Positions 44,243-54,121 of a stretch of DNA of 64,000 bases are shown here, piece after piece; the stretch's first letter is position 1, and the number at the start of each line of letters is the position of its first letter. A program made the translations under genes and the position numbers. This stretch comes from Candidatus Kryptonium thompsonii (GTDB lineage: Bacteria; Bacteroidota; Ignavibacteria; Kryptoniales; Kryptoniaceae). The notes beneath the pieces are model-generated. The model did no database searches. It was not told the origin of the DNA and was given only the letters and a program-made list of their open reading frames with translations. The stretch spans positions 1 through 64,000 of the forward strand of contig LDXX01000008.1 in NCBI GenBank assembly GCA_001442925.1. Direction: 5' to 3'.

Positions 44243-47236
44243 TTAACCTGGCATTTTTGTTTTTAATTGTTCCAGTTTTTCAAAAACCCTCAGCCTCATT
44301 TCATCAGTTATGTGCATCTTAAGAACTTCATTTAAAAATTGTATTGATTTAGGATAATCACCTTTAATTTCATAACACTGGGCAATGCGATAATAAGTCA
44401 TCGGTAATAGCCCGACATATTCACCATATAGATATCTCACTCTTAAAAATTGAAGTAACGCCGCATCAATATCACCGAGTTTGAAAAATGCTTCCGCATA
44501 AAGATACTGTGCCTCCGCTGAAACCTCATCTGTTGCCCTTTGTGTGACGACTGGTTTTAAAATCTCAATCGCTTCATTAGTTCTGTCATAACTCAACAAG
44601 ATCCCACCAAGCTTAACCCTCGCTCTATCTGAAAAATCTGAACTCGGAAATTTATCTATGACCTCATTAAATTTCCTCAAAGCATTTGCCGTATCACCCA
44701 ACGAAAGATAATTTAACCCAATAAGGTAAAGAACCTCATCATAAAACTTTACTTTAGTTTCAACCTTACCAAGATATTCAATTGCTTCTGCAAACTCCCC
44801 TGAATTAAACTTTAACCGCCCAAGTCGAACAAGCGCATTTTGAGCGAATTCGCTCATCGGATATCTAGAGATAAGATTTTTATAAATCTCAACAGCCTCA
44901 GAGTTTCTCCTCATCGCCTCATAAACTCTACCAAGTTCGTAATAAGCCTTTGGCAAAAGTTTGCTTTCAGGATAGTTTGCGATAAACTTTTTGTAAAGAT
45001 TTACACCCTCCGAATAATTCCCTTGTGAAGCTTGAAATTCAGCTTTTTTCAACGAAACAACTTCAAGAAAATTGGGATTTTTGCTCTTTGAAATTAACTC
45101 ATCAACGAGATTAGGATTTTTCCCTTGAGCTGAGAGCGAATATTGAATACCAGAAATTGCATCCTCAGAATATTTTGAATCTGGATATCTTTCAATTACC
45201 TCAAGATATGATTTCATGGCAAGTTCATATTTCCCCATGTTATAGTAAGCATCGCCGATGCCATAAAGCGCCTTCGGTGCAACTTCGCTATCTGGATACT
45301 TTTCAACCACTTCACGAAACGAGTTTATAGCTGGAGTATAGTTTTTATCTTGAAAATAAATCCATCCCATTTGGTATTTTGCTGATGGGGCAAGCGGTGA
45401 ATTGGGAAACTTACTAAGCAAAAGATTTAACATCTCAAGCGACCGCATCAATTGTCGTTGCCTGAGATAAACTTGAGATAGTTGGAAATAAGCATAATCA
45501 GCACCCTCTTGATTTCCAAAAAGTCGCACGAAAGAAAGATAATTTGATTCTGCTTGTTTATAATTTTTCATCATAAAATAGCAATCCGCAAGCCGAAGTC
45601 GTGCATCAAGCGCCCTTTTTCCAGTTGAATATATACTTAAAAACTTTTCAAATTGCTTTGCCGATTCTTTATATTCTCCCTCTTTAAAATATGACCACGC
45701 AATTGAATAAAGTGCTTGCTCAGCATTGCGACTCCCTGGAAAGCGATTCAGAAGCTCAGTGTAATATTTTCTCGCATTTTTATAATCACCCAATTTATAG
45801 TACATCTCACCAAGGTAAAGAATTGCCCACTCAACATTAGGATTATGTTGAAACTTTGATAAAAACTCCTCAAAAACTTTTATCGCTTCATCAAATTTAC
45901 CCTCCTGCATTAAAGCTACGCCCTCGGTATAAATGTTAATCGCTTCATTTTCACTTGAAAGCTTCATTTCATTCCTTATCATTCGCAGAATTGAAGCACC
46001 TTTTGAATAATCACCTTGCCTTATGTAAGACTGGGCAAGAAGTTCAAACGCTTTCACCCCAACACCACTTGTATCATCAATATGTATTTTTTCAAGATGG
46101 ACGATCGCGCTATCATATTTACCTTGCGAAAAATAAATTAACCCAAGCTCATAATTTGCTTGAGCGAACAATCGCGAATAATTTTTATTTCTCTCAACGA
46201 AGTTTTTAAATGTTAAAATTGCGCTAACGGTATCACCTGAAACCTTTTTAACCTCAGCAAGATAATAAAGCGAAAAATTCGCTATTTCATCATCACCTTT
46301 GGAAAGCGAATCAAAAATTTGAATCGCCTTATCGTGACTTCCCCGCTTATAGTAAATCCAACCAATTGAATAAAGCGAATGCCTATTATACTCACCGTTG
46401 GGAAAATTTTTCAAATAATCTTCATAATAAACCATAGCCGAATCATACAACCCAAGAGCGTAATAACTTTCGCCAAGGAGAAAAATAATTTTTTCATCAC
46501 CAACTCCACTATTCAAAAGCTCCCGGGCAAGCATAGCAACTTCTTTATGGCTTCCAACCTTATAGTAGCAATCAATAAGATTTAATTTTGCGTCGCCCAA
46601 GATTTTACTTAACCTTCCAGAGCTATTGCTAAACTTCTCGATCAAGCTTTTATATTTTTCAATCGCATCTTGAAATTTCCCCTGCTTTTGAAAAGTGAAC
46701 CCAAGCGCGAAAAGTGAAAATGGAGCAATTTCACCTGTCGTATCAACCTCATAAGAAAGGGTATAATATCTTAACGCATTTTTATAATCACCCTGTTCAA
46801 AGTAAATATCCCCAAGATAATACGCGGATTGAGAAATCAGTAATTTATCAGCCGAGCTCTCTATCGCTCTTTTAAAACTTTCAATAGCAGAAGTATAATT
46901 TTTCCGTTTCAGATATATTTCTGCGATTCGGTAATTTGCTTTATCCTTAAATCTTGTGTTCGGAAGGTCTGATAAAAGTGAAAGGTAAGTTTTAAGAGCG
47001 GTATCATACTCGCCAAGCTTAAATGCCGATTCCGCGCTAAAAAATCGTGCTTCCTCTACAAGTTTGCTCTCTGGATAATTAGTTATAAACTTTTGAAACT
47101 CCGAAAGAGCAAGCCGATACATTCCATCTTCAAAAAGGGAATAAGCAAATTTAAAATCGCGCATCTCCTGTAAATTTACCTGAGCAAACGATAATGTAGT
47201 TAATAAGAGAAAAAACAATGTAAATTTTTTAATCAT
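44243..47236 (-). CDS. Large secreted TPR-repeat protein
   Basis: Protein of 997 residues with signal peptide (MIKKFTLFFLLLTTLSFAQ) and more than 20 tetratricopeptide repeats of the YbgF/Sel1-like type, such as FQKFITNYPESKLVEEARFF and YNMGKYELAMKSYLEVIERY. Repeats run the whole length with no other domain. Such proteins scaffold periplasmic or outer-membrane complexes; here it heads the cytochrome-barrel-HU run and may dock the barrel. Partner unknown. Promoter at 47274-47302. Confidence 0.85.
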   Translation of the reverse strand: MIKKFTLFFLLLTTLSFAQVNLQEMRDFKFAYSLFEDGMYRLALSEFQKFITNYPESKLVEEARFFSAESAFKLGEYDTALKTYLSLLSDLPNTRFKDKANYRIAEIYLKRKNYTSAIESFKRAIESSADKLLISQSAYYLGDIYFEQGDYKNALRYYTLSYEVDTTGEIAPFSLFALGFTFQKQGKFQDAIEKYKSLIEKFSNSSGRLSKILGDAKLNLIDCYYKVGSHKEVAMLARELLNSGVGDEKIIFLLGESYYALGLYDSAMVYYEDYLKNFPNGEYNRHSLYSIGWIYYKRGSHDKAIQIFDSLSKGDDEIANFSLYYLAEVKKVSGDTVSAILTFKNFVERNKNYSRLFAQANYELGLIYFSQGKYDSAIVHLEKIHIDDTSGVGVKAFELLAQSYIRQGDYSKGASILRMIRNEMKLSSENEAINIYTEGVALMQEGKFDEAIKVFEEFLSKFQHNPNVEWAILYLGEMYYKLGDYKNARKYYTELLNRFPGSRNAEQALYSIAWSYFKEGEYKESAKQFEKFLSIYSTGKRALDARLRLADCYFMMKNYKQAESNYLSFVRLFGNQEGADYAYFQLSQVYLRQRQLMRSLEMLNLLLSKFPNSPLAPSAKYQMGWIYFQDKNYTPAINSFREVVEKYPDSEVAPKALYGIGDAYYNMGKYELAMKSYLEVIERYPDSKYSEDAISGIQYSLSAQGKNPNLVDELISKSKNPNFLEVVSLKKAEFQASQGNYSEGVNLYKKFIANYPESKLLPKAYYELGRVYEAMRRNSEAVEIYKNLISRYPMSEFAQNALVRLGRLKFNSGEFAEAIEYLGKVETKVKFYDEVLYLIGLNYLSLGDTANALRKFNEVIDKFPSSDFSDRARVKLGGILLSYDRTNEAIEILKPVVTQRATDEVSAEAQYLYAEAFFKLGDIDAALLQFLRVRYLYGEYVGLLPMTYYRIAQCYEIKGDYPKSIQFLNEVLKMHITDEMRLRVFEKLEQLKTKMPG

Positions 47237-47273
47237 TGCCTAACTCTCACACTAAATTACGATTTTTACCTTA

Positions 47274-47302
47274 AATATAAACACCGAAGATTTGTAAATC
47301 AA
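47274..47302 (-). promoter_or_regulatory. Candidate promoter of the TPR-cytochrome-barrel-HU run
   Basis: On the minus strand TTGATT (47302-47297), 17 bases, TATATT (47279-47274), about 38 bases before the TPR start. The same hexamers recur at 5026-5053. Confidence 0.55.
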
Positions 47303-47370
47303 GAAGAATGCAAGCGCAGGCGGATGGAATTAATTAAAATCAGCGGGACAGATTAAAAATCCTAGCTTTT

Positions 47371-48003
47371 CTACGTCGCTTGTAATTGTTTGCTTCGCAG
47401 ACGTTTCTTCCCCGGGGTTGTGATATATTTCTCAATTGCCGAAAGCAATTCATTTTTCCCAACGCCTGTGATGGCCGAGAAAGTGATAAAATCTTGACAA
47501 TACTTTAATTTCCCGAAAGAATTTTTAATTATCTCAACCTGCCTTGAGATCTTGCTTCGCGCAATTTTATCAATCTTGGTTATTACAATTATATATGGGA
47601 TCTTAAAGTAATCAAGCCATCCTGCCATCATTTTGTCAAGTTCGGTTGGCTCATGACGCGCGTCAACGATGTGAAGAACGAGCTTAATTTGTTCTCTGTT
47701 GCTCAGATAATTTTCGATGAGTTTGCTCCACCCAGCCTTCACATGCTCTGGAACGCGAGCATAACCATAGCCGGGGAGATCAACAATATAGAACGACTCA
47801 TTTATCAAAAAATAGTTTAACGCTTGTGTCTTCCCCGGGGTTGAACTTATAAAAGCAAGATTTCTCTTGCCACAGAGTTTATTGATAAGAGACGACTTTC
47901 CAACATTTGATCTTCCAACAAGAGCAATTTCTGGCAGTCCGTCAGTGGGTAATTGCTTCACATCAGTTAAACTTGCCACAAATCTCGCAGACGTTATTTT
48001 CAT
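47371..48003 (-). CDS. ysxC: Ribosome-biogenesis GTPase YsxC/EngB
   Basis: GTPase of 210 residues needed for late 50S assembly. G1 GRSNVGKSSLINKL, switch region FISSTPGKTQALNYFLI, G3 DLPGYGYARVPE, G4 ITKIDKI. ATG at 48003 lies 54 bases after rplQ, so it may be read as the tail of the ribosomal cluster. Confidence 0.96.
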   Translation of the reverse strand: MKITSARFVASLTDVKQLPTDGLPEIALVGRSNVGKSSLINKLCGKRNLAFISSTPGKTQALNYFLINESFYIVDLPGYGYARVPEHVKAGWSKLIENYLSNREQIKLVLHIVDARHEPTELDKMMAGWLDYFKIPYIIVITKIDKIARSKISRQVEIIKNSFGKLKYCQDFITFSAITGVGKNELLSAIEKYITTPGKKRLRSKQLQAT

Positions 48004-48057
48004 AACCTCTCAAATCCTGTGTTTTCAAAACTAAACGAAGGTGAAAAGCTTCATCAG

Positions 48058-48486
48058 TTAAGATGCTACTTGTTGTTCTGCAACTTCCTTAGTTTTCTCT
48101 TTTTTCGGTTTCACCATCCCAGTCCCGATGTTATAATCAACAAGTTCAAGCACAGCAAGTTCAGCGGAATCACCTCGTCTGAAACCAAGACGAACAACAC
48201 GGGTATAACCGCCAGGTCTATCCATTGCTCTTGGGGCGATCTCGTCAAATAGTTCTTTTAATGCTTTTCTATTTCTTATAAATCTTGCGACAAGTCGTCT
48301 TGCGTGTATATCGCCACGCTTTGCTTTCGTTATTAATTTTTCAGCAAATCTTCTTGCCTCTTTTGCCTTTGCAACTGTCGTCACAATTCTTTTATGAAGA
48401 AACAAAGCTGTTGCAAGAGCTGATAAGGTTGCTTTTCTGTGGCTATGCGTTCTTTTAAGTTTTCTTCCTTTCTTCAAATGGCGCAT
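48058..48486 (-). CDS. rplQ: Ribosomal protein L17
   Basis: Large-subunit protein, 142 residues. The conserved N-terminus MRHLKKGRKLKRTHSHRKAT and TKAKRGDIHARR are clear. A basic/acidic tail of about 20 residues (MVKPKKEKTKEVAEQQ) extends beyond the usual core. Last gene of the alpha operon part. Confidence 0.97.
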   Translation of the reverse strand: MRHLKKGRKLKRTHSHRKATLSALATALFLHKRIVTTVAKAKEARRFAEKLITKAKRGDIHARRLVARFIRNRKALKELFDEIAPRAMDRPGGYTRVVRLGFRRGDSAELAVLELVDYNIGTGMVKPKKEKTKEVAEQQVAS

Positions 48487-48505
48487 TTAAACCTCCAAGA
48501 ATTTT

Positions 48506-49516
48506 TTAATTTTCCTTGAGATATTTATCCACATCAAAACCAAAATGTAATCCATATCCCTCAATGATCCTCTTTATCTCATTCAATGAGGTTCGCCCAA
48601 AGTTTTTGAAACTTAAAAGCTGATGCTCCTGGTATCTCACAATATCGCTGATTGTGTTCAAGCCATTGGACTTCAAAATGTTAAAAGCTCTCATACTGAG
48701 AAAGAGTTCTTCTATCGGGGTCTTCAAAATTTTTCTAATGCGATCTTTTTCATTCATACTTTTATCTTCAACCTTAGAAGCTACCTCAGGCTCTACTTGG
48801 GGATGAATCTCAATCACGATTTCAAAATGTTCTTTCAAGATCTTCGCAGCAAGCACAAGCGCATCATCCGGAGTTATTGAACCATCCGTTTCAACTTCAA
48901 TTATTAACTTCTCGTAGTCACCCCTTTGCTTTAAGCGAATGTTCTCAATAAAATACCTAACATTTTTAATTGGGGTAAAAATAGCATCAAGCATTATTAT
49001 ACCTGCTTCCGGGGTTACCGGCGGCGAAGGATAAAGATACTCAAGCTCTTCCGATGGAACATAACCTTTGCCGTAACCAATCCATAAATTCATTTCAAAC
49101 TCGGTATCACCAGTCACATCAGCAATGTGATGGTCAGGATTTAAGATTTCTATCCCCGAATTCTGTTTCTGTATATCGCCAGCCTTAAAAACACCGGGTC
49201 CTTTAACAAGCACATTTACCTTTTTAAGCGATTTATCGATCAATTTAAATCTAACACCTTTTAAATTCAATACGATATCAGCGACATCTTCGACAACTCC
49301 AGGAATTGTTGAAAATTCGTGCAGAACACCCTCTATTTTCACAGCTATAAAAGCATATCCAGGAATTGATGAAAGTAGAACTCTTCGCAAAGCATTTCCT
49401 ATAGTCACGCCATAGCCACGTTCAAGCGGTTGAATAATGAATCTTCCAAAAGTATTTGAATATGTTGCTTCATCAATTTCCACATTCTCGGGGAAAGTCA
49501 ACAAAATATTTGACAT
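48506..49516 (-). CDS. rpoA: RNA polymerase alpha subunit
   Basis: 336 residues. N-terminal assembly domain with GNALRRVLLSSIPGYAF and IPGVVEDVADIVLNLK; C-terminal domain (about 255-325) with LFLSMRAFNILKSNGLNTIS and LLSFKNFGRTSLNEIK, which contacts UP elements and activators. Located between rpsD and rplQ, as is standard. Confidence 0.98.
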   Translation of the reverse strand: MSNILLTFPENVEIDEATYSNTFGRFIIQPLERGYGVTIGNALRRVLLSSIPGYAFIAVKIEGVLHEFSTIPGVVEDVADIVLNLKGVRFKLIDKSLKKVNVLVKGPGVFKAGDIQKQNSGIEILNPDHHIADVTGDTEFEMNLWIGYGKGYVPSEELEYLYPSPPVTPEAGIIMLDAIFTPIKNVRYFIENIRLKQRGDYEKLIIEVETDGSITPDDALVLAAKILKEHFEIVIEIHPQVEPEVASKVEDKSMNEKDRIRKILKTPIEELFLSMRAFNILKSNGLNTISDIVRYQEHQLLSFKNFGRTSLNEIKRIIEGYGLHFGFDVDKYLKEN

Positions 49517-49539
49517 TTTTACCTCTATAACTTTAATTT

Positions 49540-50169
49540 TTACTTGGAGTAAAGTTCAACGATCAACTGTTCATTAACATTAATCGGTATCTCAGAACGT
49601 TCAGGTATATACATAAACACGCCACTTAAAGTTGCTTTATTAAGCTGGAGCCATGGGACAAGGCTTGTCTCAGTGACGCGTTTTAATGAATTGTGTATTA
49701 TTTCAAGTTCTTTGCTTTTATCTCTAACTCTTATCTCATCACCTGGTTCAACAAGATATGATGGGATGTCAACAATTTTATTGTTCACAAGAATATGCCT
49801 ATGTTTTACAAGTTGTCTAGCTGCTTTCCTTGAAGGGGCAAATCCTAAACGATACACCACATTATCAAGGCGTCTCTCAAGTATCTTTATTAAATTCTCA
49901 CCTGTCTTCCCTTTTTGCCTTGTTGCCATCTCAAAATATCTCCTAAATTGACGCTCTAAGACACCATAGATTCTACGAAGCTTCTGTTTTTCTCTTAATT
50001 GAATTCCATACTCAGATAACCGCGCACGCCTCAATGGTCCGTGTTGACCAGGTGGATAATTTTTCTTCTCAAGTGGACATTTTTCAGTGTAGCACTTTTC
50101 ACCTTTAAGATAAAGCTTCACTCTTTCCCTTCTGCAAAGTCTACAAACTGGACCTGTGTATCTTCCCAT
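49540..50169 (-). CDS. rpsD: Ribosomal protein S4
   Basis: 209 residues, primary 16S rRNA binder. [20 protein letters not shown] and [20 protein letters not shown] carry four Cys at the N-terminus (zinc form, CxxC...CxxxxxC), and the S4 RNA-binding domain contains [20 protein letters not shown]. It may feed back on the alpha operon as in E. coli; no site is visible. Confidence 0.98.
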   Translation of the reverse strand: MGRYTGPVCRLCRRERVKLYLKGEKCYTEKCPLEKKNYPPGQHGPLRRARLSEYGIQLREKQKLRRIYGVLERQFRRYFEMATRQKGKTGENLIKILERRLDNVVYRLGFAPSRKAARQLVKHRHILVNNKIVDIPSYLVEPGDEIRVRDKSKELEIIHNSLKRVTETSLVPWLQLNKATLSGVFMYIPERSEIPINVNEQLIVELYSK

Positions 50170-50193
50170 GATTTTTAGTTTTGATTTTAATTT

Positions 50194-50577
50194 TTAAACT
50201 CTTCTTCTCTTCGGTGGCCTACAACCGTTATGCGGAATTGGCGTCACATCACGAATAGTGAGAATTTCAAGTCCTGCGGTCTGAAGCGCACGTATAGCCG
50301 CTTCTCTACCTGAGCCAGGACCTTTGACAAGAACATCGACTTTACGAACGCCAAGATTGTACGCCTCCTTAGCTGCCGCCTCCGCAGCAAGCTGAGCTGC
50401 AAATGGTGTTCCCTTCTTTGTTCCTTTATAGCCTATCCTACCACCAGATGACCACGCAAGAACATTACCATATTTATCCGTGATGGTTACTATGGTGTTA
50501 TTAAAAGTTGCTTTAATATGAGCTACGCCGTGAGCATCTACTTGAATTTTCTTTTTCTGTTTCTTTACCTTAGCCAA
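50194..50577 (-). CDS. rpsK: Ribosomal protein S11
   Basis: 127 residues. Core [40 protein letters not shown] and the C-terminal [16 protein letters not shown] are diagnostic. Sits 24 bases from rpsD and rpsM. Confidence 0.98.
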   Translation of the reverse strand: MAKVKKQKKKIQVDAHGVAHIKATFNNTIVTITDKYGNVLAWSSGGRIGYKGTKKGTPFAAQLAAEAAAKEAYNLGVRKVDVLVKGPGSGREAAIRALQTAGLEILTIRDVTPIPHNGCRPPKRRRV

Positions 50578-50601
50578 CTTCTATCCTCCGAATATTAATT
50601 T

Positions 50602-50985
50602 TTATTTTTTAGCTACCGCTTTCTTCTTGCCTGGAACTGTTTTCCTCTTACCTTTCCTCGTCCTTGCATTTGTCCTAGTCCTCTGCCCGCGAACTGGCAA
50701 TCCGCGACGATGCCTCAATCCACGATAGCAACCGATATCCATAAGACGCTTTATATTCATCTGAATCTCAGCCCTTAAAGCACCCTCGACCTTATACTCC
50801 GTGTTTATTATATCTCTTATCTTGCTGATTTCCTCATCCGTAAGTTCTCCAATCTTTTTCATCGGGTCAACTCCAGCCTTTTCAAGTATTTTAAGGGCTG
50901 AGCTTCTACCTATTCCATAAATGTAGGTTAAGGCAATAAATGACCTTTTATTCTTCGGCAATTCAATTCCTGCTATTCTAGCCAT
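50602..50985 (-). CDS. rpsM: Ribosomal protein S13
   Basis: 127 residues. [20 protein letters not shown] at the start and [20 protein letters not shown] near the end. It binds the 16S head and contacts tRNA. Directly follows rpmJ (six bases). Confidence 0.98.
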   Translation of the reverse strand: MARIAGIELPKNKRSFIALTYIYGIGRSSALKILEKAGVDPMKKIGELTDEEISKIRDIINTEYKVEGALRAEIQMNIKRLMDIGCYRGLRHRRGLPVRGQRTRTNARTRKGKRKTVPGKKKAVAKK

Positions 50986-50991
50986 ACTCTT

Positions 50992-51108
50992 TTAACCTTG
51001 CCTTTGTTTATGCTTTGGATTTTTTTTGCAAATAACTCTTATAACTCCCTTACGTTTGATAATTTTACAATGCTCGCAAATTTTTTTAACTGATGAGCGA
51101 ACTTTCAT
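50992..51108 (-). CDS. rpmJ: Ribosomal protein L36
   Basis: 38 residues, too short for ordinary gene screens and read here from the minus strand: [19 protein letters not shown], then [19 protein letters not shown]. Zinc ligands C-H-C-type CEHC and CKKNPKH are intact. It lies between infA and rpsM, the standard place. Confidence 0.95.
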   Translation of the reverse strand: MKVRSSVKKICEHCKIIKRKGVIRVICKKNPKHKQRQG

Positions 51109-51124
51109 TTTTCCTTTCTCAAAT

Positions 51125-51343
51125 TTATTTATACCTGTAAATAATTCTTCCCTTCGTCACATCATAAGGCGAAAGTTCAACTTGAACCTTGTCGCCTGGC
51201 AAAATTTTAATAAAATGCATCCTCATCTTACCTGAAACATGGGCAATAACCTCAAGCCCATTGTCAAGTTTAACCTTAAAAGTTGCATTCGGCAAAGATT
51301 CAATTACAACGCCATCAACTTTTACACCTTCCTGTTTAGCCAT
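51125..51343 (-). CDS. infA: Translation initiation factor IF-1
   Basis: 72 residues, OB fold. [40 protein letters not shown] and the ending [13 protein letters not shown] are family hallmarks. It begins immediately after the map stop. Confidence 0.98.
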   Translation of the reverse strand: MAKQEGVKVDGVVIESLPNATFKVKLDNGLEVIAHVSGKMRMHFIKILPGDKVQVELSPYDVTKGRIIYRYK

Positions 51344-52102
51344 TTACAGTGTTAAAATTTCTGGTTTCCCTTTCCTAACGACAATTGTATGCTCAAAATG
51401 AGCCGATGGCAAACCATCAAGCGTATAAACAGTCCATCCATCGCTCCCAAAATAAACCTGCCAAGTTCCAGCGTTAACCATCGGCTCAATCGCAAGCGTC
51501 ATCCCTTCACGCAATCTAATTCCTTTACCTTTTTGACCAAAATTCGGAACGGGTGGTTCCTCATGTAATTTTTTCCCTATCCCATGACCAACCAAATCAC
51601 GAACAACGGAAAAACCATGCGATTCCACATAGCTTTGAATGGCATATCCAATGTCAAAGAGACGATTTCCTTCAACCGCTTGCTCAATTCCTATATAAAG
51701 TGCCTTCTCCGTCATCTCCATCAATCTTCTCTTTTCATCGCTTACCTCTCCAACAGCAAATGTCTTAGCTGCATCCGCATAATATCCATTTTTAACAACT
51801 CCAACATCTATCGAAACCAATTGTCCTTCTCTTAAAATCTTATCTCTACTTGGAATTCCATGCACAACCTCGTTGTCAATTGAAACACAAATTGACGCCG
51901 GAAAAAGATTCTTCTTATCAAAACCATAACCTTTAAAAGCAGGTTTCGCTCCTTGCGACAATATAAAATCCTCGGCTATTTTATCAAGCTCATAAGCTGA
52001 TACACCTGGCTTAATATATTTACCAAGCAATTTTAACAAATCCGAAACAATCCTGCCAGCCTCTCTCATTAAATCTATTTCCATCTCGCTCTTTATGCTC
52101 AC
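51344..52102 (-). CDS. map: Methionine aminopeptidase, type I
   Basis: Removes the initiator Met from new proteins. Metal ligands: SIDVGVVKNGYYADAAKTFA with the two Asp, GHGIGKKLHEEP with His, and TLAIEPMVN with Glu; the last ligand Glu is in SAHFEHTIVV. About 252 residues. GTG at 52102 (then SIKSEMEIDLMREAG) aligns with the family start; a TTG at 52117 would overlap secY. adk, usually between secY and map, is missing. Confidence 0.96.
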   Translation of the reverse strand: MSIKSEMEIDLMREAGRIVSDLLKLLGKYIKPGVSAYELDKIAEDFILSQGAKPAFKGYGFDKKNLFPASICVSIDNEVVHGIPSRDKILREGQLVSIDVGVVKNGYYADAAKTFAVGEVSDEKRRLMEMTEKALYIGIEQAVEGNRLFDIGYAIQSYVESHGFSVVRDLVGHGIGKKLHEEPPVPNFGQKGKGIRLREGMTLAIEPMVNAGTWQVYFGSDGWTVYTLDGLPSAHFEHTIVVRKGKPEILTL

Positions 52103-52106
52103 TCCC

Positions 52107-53450
52107 TTAATAGCCAACCCTGCTTTTTATTCTACCTGTTTTCATAAAGCCATCATAATGCCTCATCAAAAGATATGTCTCAATCTGTTGCAATGTATCA
52201 AGAGCAACTCCAACCACAATCAGCAAGCTTGTTCCACCAAAGAACGAAGCCATGGTTGGTGAAACTCCCAACCTTATCATAAATCCAGGTAAAATTGCAA
52301 TTATAGCCAAAAAGATCGACCCGGGTAAAGTTATCTTCGTCAAAATGTTGTCAATGAAATCAGCCGTGCTTTTACCAGGTCTTATCCCAGGTATAAAACC
52401 GCCCTGCTTTCTCATCGTATCAGCGATATCTTGTGGATTGAAAACAATTGCTGTGTAAAGATATGTGAAAAATATAACTAATAAAGCATAAACAAAGCTA
52501 TACCAAAAAGAAGTATAATTAAAGTTTGCCGCAAACTCTTGCAATGATTCGCTTTGTGGGAAAAATGTTATAATTGTGCTGGGCAAAAACATAACTGACT
52601 GAGCAAATATTATCGGCATCACACCAGCAGCATTTACCCTTATCGGAATATATTGAGTTACTCCTCCGTAAACTCTTCTTCCGACAACTCTCTTTGCATA
52701 CTGAACTGGGATTCTTCTCGTTCCAGTAGTGACAAGTATAACAAGCGCAACAACCAAAACCATCCCTGCGATGATCAATATTTCCTCAATTATGCTTCTC
52801 GCACCCGTTTTTATCATCTGAAATTCTTCAAGTAAAGCATTTGGGAAGCGCGCAATTATACCAACAAAAATTATCAAAGAAATTCCATTCCCTATGCCAC
52901 GCTCCGTTATTTGCTCACCAAGCCACATTATGAAGATTGTTCCAGCTGTTAGAATAAAAACTGTAGTTATAACAAAACCCAACCCTTTCACAGCTTCCGG
53001 CACTATTGGCAAACCTCCTGGAGTTGTCATATTCATCAACCTTATACTCACACCCCAAGCCTGAAGCGCAGCAACTAAAACAGTACCTTGCCTTGCGTAT
53101 TGCTCAAGCTTTCTACGCCCTTCTTCTCCTTCTTGTTGCAATTTTCTAAAATATGGAACAACAGCGCCAAGCAATTGCAAGATAATCGCGGCGCTTATGT
53201 AGGGCATTATTCCGAGTGCAAAAACCGCCGCGTTTTGAAAAGCTCCGCCAGCAAAAAGATCATAGAGAGCAAAAAGAGAGTTTTGCGATTGACTCCTTAT
53301 AACTTCCGCAAGAAGTGATGCATCGACGCCAGGTAAAGTTATATGCGCGCCAATTCTAACAACAGCAAGCAATGCGATCGTAAAAAGAACTCTATCGCGG
53401 AGCTCTTCGATTTTAAAAATATTTCTGAGATTTTCGACTAATTTGCTCAT
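52107..53450 (-). CDS. secY: Preprotein translocase subunit SecY
   Basis: 447 residues, ten-helix channel of the Sec translocon. GVDASLLAEVIRSQ, plug and ring helices such as SAAIILQLLGAVVPYFRKL, and IAFNPQDIADTMRKQGGFIP-like loops (here VFNPQDIADTMRKQGGFIPG) are typical. ATG overlaps the L15 stop by four bases. Confidence 0.98.
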   Translation of the reverse strand: MSKLVENLRNIFKIEELRDRVLFTIALLAVVRIGAHITLPGVDASLLAEVIRSQSQNSLFALYDLFAGGAFQNAAVFALGIMPYISAAIILQLLGAVVPYFRKLQQEGEEGRRKLEQYARQGTVLVAALQAWGVSIRLMNMTTPGGLPIVPEAVKGLGFVITTVFILTAGTIFIMWLGEQITERGIGNGISLIIFVGIIARFPNALLEEFQMIKTGARSIIEEILIIAGMVLVVALVILVTTGTRRIPVQYAKRVVGRRVYGGVTQYIPIRVNAAGVMPIIFAQSVMFLPSTIITFFPQSESLQEFAANFNYTSFWYSFVYALLVIFFTYLYTAIVFNPQDIADTMRKQGGFIPGIRPGKSTADFIDNILTKITLPGSIFLAIIAILPGFMIRLGVSPTMASFFGGTSLLIVVGVALDTLQQIETYLLMRHYDGFMKTGRIKSRVGY

Positions 53451-53911
53451 AACTTAATCGCCTTGCCTCCAATTGCTTGTATCTTTTGTAACGCTGATTT
53501 GCTGAAAGCATGAGCAGAAATTTCAAGCGCAACCTTCAATTCTCCATCACCAAGAATTTTCACAGGCAATGCCTTCTTAGAAACAGCACCTACCTCATAA
53601 AGCAACTCAGGCGTAACCTTTGTATCAGCCGAAATTTTACCTCTATCAATTAGCTCTTGAAGCCTGCCCAAATTAACAATTTGATATTCAACCTTAAACG
53701 GATTCCTAAAACCACGCTTCGGAATTCGCCTGATCAAAGGCATTTGACCACCTTCAAACCATGGCTTTATGCTCTCTCCAGATCTTGACTTTTGACCTTT
53801 ATGACCACGCGTTGAAGTACCACCGTGCCCTGAACCTTGACCTCGTCCAACTCTTTTTTCTTTTTTCCTCGAACCAGGAGCTGGTTTTAAATTACTTAAT
53901 ATATTAGGCAT
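53447..53911 (-). CDS. rplO: Ribosomal protein L15
   Basis: About 154 residues. [20 protein letters not shown] then [20 protein letters not shown], and the [15 protein letters not shown] loop. ATG at 53911 follows GGAGGTGAAA, so the frame from 53923 is not used; the start overlaps the rpmD stop by eight bases. Confidence 0.96.
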   Translation of the reverse strand: MPNILSNLKPAPGSRKKEKRVGRGQGSGHGGTSTRGHKGQKSRSGESIKPWFEGGQMPLIRRIPKRGFRNPFKVEYQIVNLGRLQELIDRGKISADTKVTPELLYEVGAVSKKALPVKILGDGELKVALEISAHAFSKSALQKIQAIGGKAIKL

Positions 53912-54107
53912 TTTCACCTCCATCTTCTATTTCTTCCACAACGACGAGATGTTTAACTTTATTTATCATTCCGCGAATCACGGGGGTATCATAATGAATT
54001 ACTGTTTTATGCGGTTTTCCTAAGCCGAGAGCTTTTATCGTCCTTCTCTGTTTTTCAGGTGTCCCAATTATGCTTCTTACCTGTGTAATCTTAAGTTTTT
54101 TCGCCAT
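53904..54107 (-). CDS. rpmD: Ribosomal protein L30
   Basis: 67 residues. [20 protein letters not shown] followed by [20 protein letters not shown] and [12 protein letters not shown] is the standard L30 fold. Confidence 0.96.
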   Translation of the reverse strand: MAKKLKITQVRSIIGTPEKQRRTIKALGLGKPHKTVIHYDTPVIRGMINKVKHLVVVEEIEDGGENA

Positions 54108-54121
54108 TTTAAAAATTCAAA

